This document shows, piece by piece, positions 8,001 to 10,481 of a stretch of 10,481 nucleotides of DNA. A program made the position numbers and the translations under genes. The stretch's first letter is position 1; every line of letters begins with the position of its first letter. This stretch comes from Caldifarciminota bacterium (GTDB lineage Bacteria > Hydrothermota > Tepidihabitantia > Tepidihabitantales > Tepidihabitantaceae), in contig JAFGQF010000291.1 of assembly GCA_016935775.1 (NCBI GenBank), forward strand, positions 1-10,481. The letters run 5' to 3'. The notes beneath the pieces were generated by a model. It did not search any database and had not been told where the DNA came from. It saw only the letters and a program-made list of their open reading frames with translations.

Positions 8001-9134
8001 AGGATAATGCCGGTACCAGAGTTCCTGCCGCAGTTTGGCGCTGTAGCAGTGGACCAGCATAGTCGCTTGGGAGTCGGATTCTGCCACCGGAACACGCTGG
8101 CCGAGGATGTACACCGCATCCTGGCATCCGGTCGCGATGGCGACGGGCGTCTCGTGGTAGTCATCAGCGTCCACGTGCTTGTGCCCGTGGATGTTGGTCA
8201 CCTTGTCCGTCCCTGTGGCCCGAATCTGGAGGTTGTCGTCATCCGCACCTATGGCTGTCGTGTCGAGGTAAGTCTCCGCGGTATAGACGCGTTCGCCAGC
8301 GCCGACTGCGATGTCCGCGACCCTTAAGAACTCGGCACCAACGTCATAGTTCTCACGGACAAAGGAAGTGCTCCAGACAAATCCGCCGCCCGCTGCATAC
8401 TTCACGACCGACACCCGGATGTCATCTTCCTCGACGTCGCAGGAGCCAGTCACGCTCTTGCCGGCCACGTAGACGGCGCCATCTGCAGGGTCCACACCGA
8501 CCGCCATCGGGATGTCTGTACGGTCCAGGTCCTCGTTGCTGATTCCCCAATCGAATCCCGCCTCCCACCGCCGGGTGCCGTTCGGGCCGTACGCGATGGT
8601 CAGGAAATCCTCTTCGGATGGCTCCTCCAACGAGTCCACGTAGTCGAAGGCGGTCACCGAAACGCCCACCCCCAGCACCACGCTACCCTGACGCTGCAGT
8701 GCCATGTCGGCCGGGAACTCGTCTGCCCCTTCGTCCATCGCGCAATCCGCCCAGTTCAGCTCACCCGAGTCGCTGGCGGCATCAAACTGCAGGACCCAAT
8801 ACTCGAACTCGTCCACTCGCGTCAGGACATAGATGTCGTCATTCTGCCCGTCCACGACAATCTCGACTCCCTCGGCATCTGTACTGTCGTAGACCCACTC
8901 CGCCCGCTTGACCCCGCCGGCGTCGAGTTTTGCGACAGTGATGCCGACCGGGGAGCCTTGGCTCTCATCCAGCAAGTCAGCGAGCACGAAGACGTTTCCG
9001 GAATCGTCCGCAGCTACGGCAACTGCGCGGCTCGGCTCATCGTCGCAGTCGTAGACCGTCTGCCATTCGGCGGCCGCCACCGGCACGGCCGCCAGTAGCA
9101 GACCAACTATCGTCAGTAGCACCCCACGGCTCAC
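5082..9134 (-). CDS. Large secreted multi-propeller protein (SBBP/NHL-like, kelch-like, TolB/PD40) with FlgD/T9SS-like C-terminal domain
   Basis: The product has 1350 residues from GTG 9134, chosen over GTG 9182 because GAGGAGGT lies just before it and the N-terminus then reads as a clean signal peptide (MSRGVLLTIVGLLL, cleavage likely after AVPVAAA, residue 22). Residues about 23-500 hold propeller repeats of SBBP/NHL type (GVDPADGAVYVAGKS near 210, AVDTAGTAYVTGTE near 400). Residues about 505-825 hold six kelch-like repeats built on IYALKG...EF..YD...W. Residues about 830-1210 hold TolB/PD40 blades (YPVWSPDGEYVAFQ). A Pro/Gly-rich linker precedes a C-terminal domain (about 1263-1350) with LQPNPAPG, YDITGRLVRVL, WDGTDDAGRKLARGVYC and a basic end. 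This tail resembles FlgD Ig-like or type IX sorting domains and suggests export to the cell surface. The protein is strongly acidic overall. No catalytic motif is visible; a binding or scaffold role is inference. Confidence 0.88.
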   Translation of the reverse strand: MSRGVLLTIVGLLLAAVPVAAAEWQTVYDCDDEPSRAVAVAADDSGNVFVLADLLDESQGSPVGITVAKLDAGGVKRAEWVYDSTDAEGVEIVVDGQNDDIYVLTRVDEFEYWVLQFDAASDSGELNWADCAMDEGADEFPADMALQRQGSVVLGVGVSVTAFDYVDSLEEPSEEDFLTIAYGPNGTRRWEAGFDWGISNEDLDRTDIPMAVGVDPADGAVYVAGKSVTGSCDVEEDDIRVSVVKYAAGGGFVWSTSFVRENYDVGAEFLRVADIAVGAGERVYTAETYLDTTAIGADDDNLQIRATGTDKVTNIHGHKHVDADDYHETPVAIATGCQDAVYILGQRVPVAESDSQATMLVHCYSAKLRQELWYRHYPLGAVPPLQQPDEYPLLSRALAVDTAGTAYVTGTETVSDPGDTTTSSGIVTLMYRGDGLGTDVWHYNNLGLADTSADIVVCPGPDGEWVCVIGTTVDEEDSLPNVVVMRYDVPEPEGVWLEVEPVPIGAGVVREGGWLEHATSAGSDYIYAVKGKKSLEFWRYDVADGSWLPRSNVEEGLEGKMPGKGCRGVWDGGDYIYMTKGHNTLGFHLYDIASDSWSQLPDVPEGPIDKKVKGGTDMVYVEKDSVGYVYLLKGYKTEFYRFNTMSDTWESLPNVPWGYKEKWDKGSWLVHDGASDGWLYAHEAKYYDRATYNHYMFRYDLAADTWDTRALDGMPLLGLHGGRVRKKKSKDGGCAAYLAGRIYALKGGNTQQFFKYDTTERMWSELDTVPTNGSTGKKKRVKKGADIVYCPGSGALYALKGNKTREFWEYGSGAGSPQEWGRASHTTRPAGGGLDGEEAVFEGFEAYRPRWNAAGTWVVYFREDDDGDLQIFASPYGGGDEVQLTDVETDCEYPVWSPDGEYVAFQIDDTLTGFYQIAKVAFEEEDTDLSAPAEMAVSQVTKRALQSASATVLRPNRHAVEAVLRTEQMTAGSSVLRVAEDAAVVVSAAEVQPVPRRSPATDEDIDILTSTEYDHEYPEWSPDGQYICFQRDDEYGYTQVFRIEAEGGDEEQLTDDEADHEMPVWLNDENVVYVHSPDEDYEQIGRFDISGMDQSILTTEETDHAAPAASPDGEDVCYQYLDEWGMYQIGRVSAEGGDEDKLTEEGIDLENPTWSSDGQSIFCTGWRYPGTEIGLVDAISGGYEAQTDSTVIRDYPDVFYDSEETEQNLVVYEREGSAEAQAGGLDRPRPPRPKREGTGVFLVRVAPSTGSGAQGAGQGRVVFGRLQPNPAPGRVLIRWQVPSLQRVSLRAYDITGRLVRVLCEGTMKPGEYNLTWDGTDDAGRKLARGVYCCKLESDDQTVQRKLVLVR
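5661..6581 (-). repeat. TolB/PD40-like beta-propeller blade repeats, interrupted once
   Basis: The W-S-P-D-G turn or its equivalent recurs at 6570-6581 (NAAG), 6435-6446 (SPDG), 6063-6074 (SPDG), 5928-5939 (LNDE), 5796-5807 (SPDG) and 5661-5672 (SSDG). Steps are 135, 372, 135, 132 and 135 bp, so blades are 44-45 residues apart except for one oversized step. The repeated unit ends with GGDE-x-x-LT and an acidic run before the next WSPDG. TolB-like blades are structural protein-binding repeats. The single 372-bp step carries about 79 extra residues. Confidence 0.8.
6661..7620 (-). repeat. Six kelch-like repeats
   Basis: A 16-base pattern on the plus strand, cccttg followed by a variable part ending in gtaga or ataga, recurs at 6733-6748, 6895-6910, 7234-7249, 7393-7408 and 7543-7558. 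It encodes Y-A/T/V-x-K-G in the reverse direction. A sixth, divergent blade near 7080 reads YAHEAKYYD. Spacing is about 150-190 bp. Each blade ends in Y/F-D-x-x-x-D-x-W, as in kelch repeats, but KG replaces the usual Gly-Gly pair. Basic linkers such as GKKKRVKKG and RVRKKKSKDGG sit between blades. Six blades would close one propeller. Confidence 0.75.
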
Positions 9135-9138
9135 AGGT

Positions 9139-9146
9139 ACCTCCTC
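9139..9146 (-). promoter_or_regulatory. Strong Shine-Dalgarno sequence of the large propeller gene
   Basis: GAGGAGGT on the minus strand ends 4 nt before GTG 9134, with the GGAGG core five bases from the start. This fixes the start codon downstream of the longer GTG 9182 alternative and shows that the organism uses Shine-Dalgarno initiation for at least some genes. Confidence 0.85.
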
Positions 9147-9257
9147 GTTCGGTAGGCCCTTCTCCACCAAGCAGTACGTCACAGCTCATGCTGGCCACGA
9201 CCCGCAGGCAGACCTTCGGGCTGCAAACCAGAACTCGGGCGATGGCGCACGACCCTA

Positions 9258-10481
9258 TCACTGCTTTATTGCCTTGGCACAGCACCGCGGGTCACCGTCC
9301 ACAACCACAAGGTAGACCCCCGGGCCGACGCTTCTTCCCGCCGTGTCCCGGCCATCCCAAACGCATTCTGCACGCCTCCCTGCGGCCCGCGTAGCAGCCA
9401 GTACTCTAACCAGCCTGCCGTCGGGACCGAACACCCGCACACCTTCCCCACCTGGGATCCCCTCCGGCATCCCTACCACCGTTGCGCCCGCGAAGGGGTT
9501 CGGTCTGAGCGTCAACTGGGGACATCGAGCAGGAGTTCCAGCCGGCTCGGTCACCCCGGTTGTCGTATCCCGGACAACGTACACGCGCCTGGTTCCTTGA
9601 TGCCCGATGTAGAGCCTCTGGCTCACCGGTGAGAAGGCCATCGCCGACGGGTAATCCCCGAGCGGCAAGGTCAGCCGGACGCCACTGCCATCCTCAGCCA
9701 CGACCGCGAGCTCGCCGCTGGTCGGACCTGAGGTACTGACGCAGTAGACGCTTCGGCTAGCGTGACTCCACAGCAACGCCCGGGGCTGCGTTCCCGCCGG
9801 CACCGCCGCCGCGACGGAATCGCCCAATGCGTCCAGCACGTAGATGCTGTCAGGGCCAGACCTGTTGGTGGCCACCATCACCAGCGCTTCGGTTTCCACT
9901 GCAGCGAATGCCGTAACGGCCGTCCCGACCGGCAGGTCCACACGGGCCACGACCGTGTCCTCCTCGCCGTCAATCACCCATATCTCATCCCCAACATCCC
10001 CAACATAGTACTTGTCTGCCGCGTAGCTGTAGCAGCCGTGGATGGCACAATCGTCCAGCTGGATGGTCCGGATGACCTCGTTGGTCTCCATGTCGATAAC
10101 CGAGATGGTCTCGCTGTCGATGTTCGGTACGTACACCTTGCGGTGCCGCTCGTTGATGACCGGCCGCCTCGGGCCTCGGCCGACCCGGATTGTCGCCACC
10201 ACGGTGTCGGCCGTGCAGTCCAGGACCAGCACGTCGTTGTCCTCGTATGCCACGTACATCCGGTCCATCGAACTGCTCCACGCGCAAGTGCTCCCGCCGA
10301 TGCCGGAAGGCAGTGGCAGCGCTCCCATGCGGGCATGAGTGTGCCCGTCCACGACCATCAGAGACTCGACGTACCCGAACGTGCAGTAGGCCTTGTTGTC
10401 GATGGAGTCATAGACCACGTCGTAGGCGGCGACCAACGGCAGCTGCGCGATGACCTCGTTGCTGCTGCAGTCGATGGCGAA
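9258..10481 (-). CDS. Secreted YVTN-type beta-propeller protein with FlgD/T9SS-like C-terminal domain (5' end outside window)
   Basis: The frame runs open to the window edge (first visible residues FAIDCSSNEVIAQLPLVAAYD) and stops at TGA 9258-9260, giving 407 visible residues. A TTG at 10436 is internal, since the repeat pattern continues above it. About seven YVTN/YncE-like blades of roughly 42 residues are visible, with motifs such as KVYVPNIDSETISVIDMET and DEIWVIDGEEDTVVARVDLP. These end near residue 310. A C-terminal domain (about 320-407) follows with LTLRPNPFAGATVV, VFGPDGRLVRVL, WDGRDTAGRSVGPGVYLVVV and a basic AKAIKQ end, of the same type as the tail of the next gene downstream. Export is inferred from that tail; the signal peptide would lie outside the window. 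The next gene starts 123 bp downstream on the same strand. No ligand can be named. Confidence 0.85.
   Translation of the reverse strand, partial: FAIDCSSNEVIAQLPLVAAYDVVYDSIDNKAYCTFGYVESLMVVDGHTHARMGALPLPSGIGGSTCAWSSSMDRMYVAYEDNDVLVLDCTADTVVATIRVGRGPRRPVINERHRKVYVPNIDSETISVIDMETNEVIRTIQLDDCAIHGCYSYAADKYYVGDVGDEIWVIDGEEDTVVARVDLPVGTAVTAFAAVETEALVMVATNRSGPDSIYVLDALGDSVAAAVPAGTQPRALLWSHASRSVYCVSTSGPTSGELAVVAEDGSGVRLTLPLGDYPSAMAFSPVSQRLYIGHQGTRRVYVVRDTTTGVTEPAGTPARCPQLTLRPNPFAGATVVGMPEGIPGGEGVRVFGPDGRLVRVLAATRAAGRRAECVWDGRDTAGRSVGPGVYLVVVDGDPRCCAKAIKQ

Noticed and set aside
9135..9182. 16-residue N-terminal extension of the large propeller protein from GTG 9182
   Set aside because: It would place charged residues before the signal peptide and overlap the strong GAGGAGGT ribosome site that serves GTG 9134.
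9183..9257. Promoter or terminator between the two propeller genes
   Set aside because: I found no paired -35/-10 boxes and no stem with a T-run, only a 4-bp GCAG/CTGC pairing, which is too weak to report.

Overview
The window is a GC-rich bacterial chromosome segment. It carries three ordinary housekeeping genes (a LemA-family gene, an HtpX-type protease gene and dnaE) next to two genes for large secreted beta-propeller proteins. Both propeller proteins end in a FlgD-like / type IX secretion-like C-terminal domain. GC-rich codon use, YVTN-type and kelch-like propellers with short blades, and this C-terminal domain are a style I associate with FCB-superphylum-type and candidate-phylum bacteria such as WOR-3/Stahlbacteria. 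That assignment is an impression from protein style, not a phylogenetic result.

Layout. The plus strand opens with the C-terminal half of lemA (1-294). A 254-bp spacer follows, filled largely by a degenerate repeat element whose minus-strand motifs resemble accacgaagacac and aaccacagaggcacagagg. Next comes htpX (549-1487). LemA and an M48/HtpX membrane protease form a recurrent neighbour pair in bacteria. The strand then switches: htpX converges on dnaE (minus, 4994 to 1512) with only 24 bp between the two stop codons.

Upstream of dnaE, on the same strand, lie a 1350-residue multi-propeller protein (start 9134, stop 5082) and a 5'-truncated YVTN-type propeller protein (10481 to 9258), separated by 123 bp. 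The large protein has a signal peptide, an SBBP/NHL-like N-terminal propeller region, six kelch-like repeats, a TolB/PD40 propeller interrupted by about 79 extra residues, and the secretion-type C-terminal domain.

The 87-bp junction between the large propeller gene and dnaE is the most informative non-coding stretch. It holds a hairpin followed by a T-rich stretch, a possible terminator for the propeller gene. Immediately after it is a near-consensus sigma70-type promoter, TTGACA-N17-TATAAG. The -10 box ends only 5 nt before the dnaE GTG, so the predicted transcript is leaderless. By contrast the large propeller gene has a strong Shine-Dalgarno sequence. I see no previously undescribed defence or mobile system here. 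The noteworthy points are the leaderless dnaE prediction, the repeat element abutting htpX, and the architecture and internal insertion of the large propeller protein.
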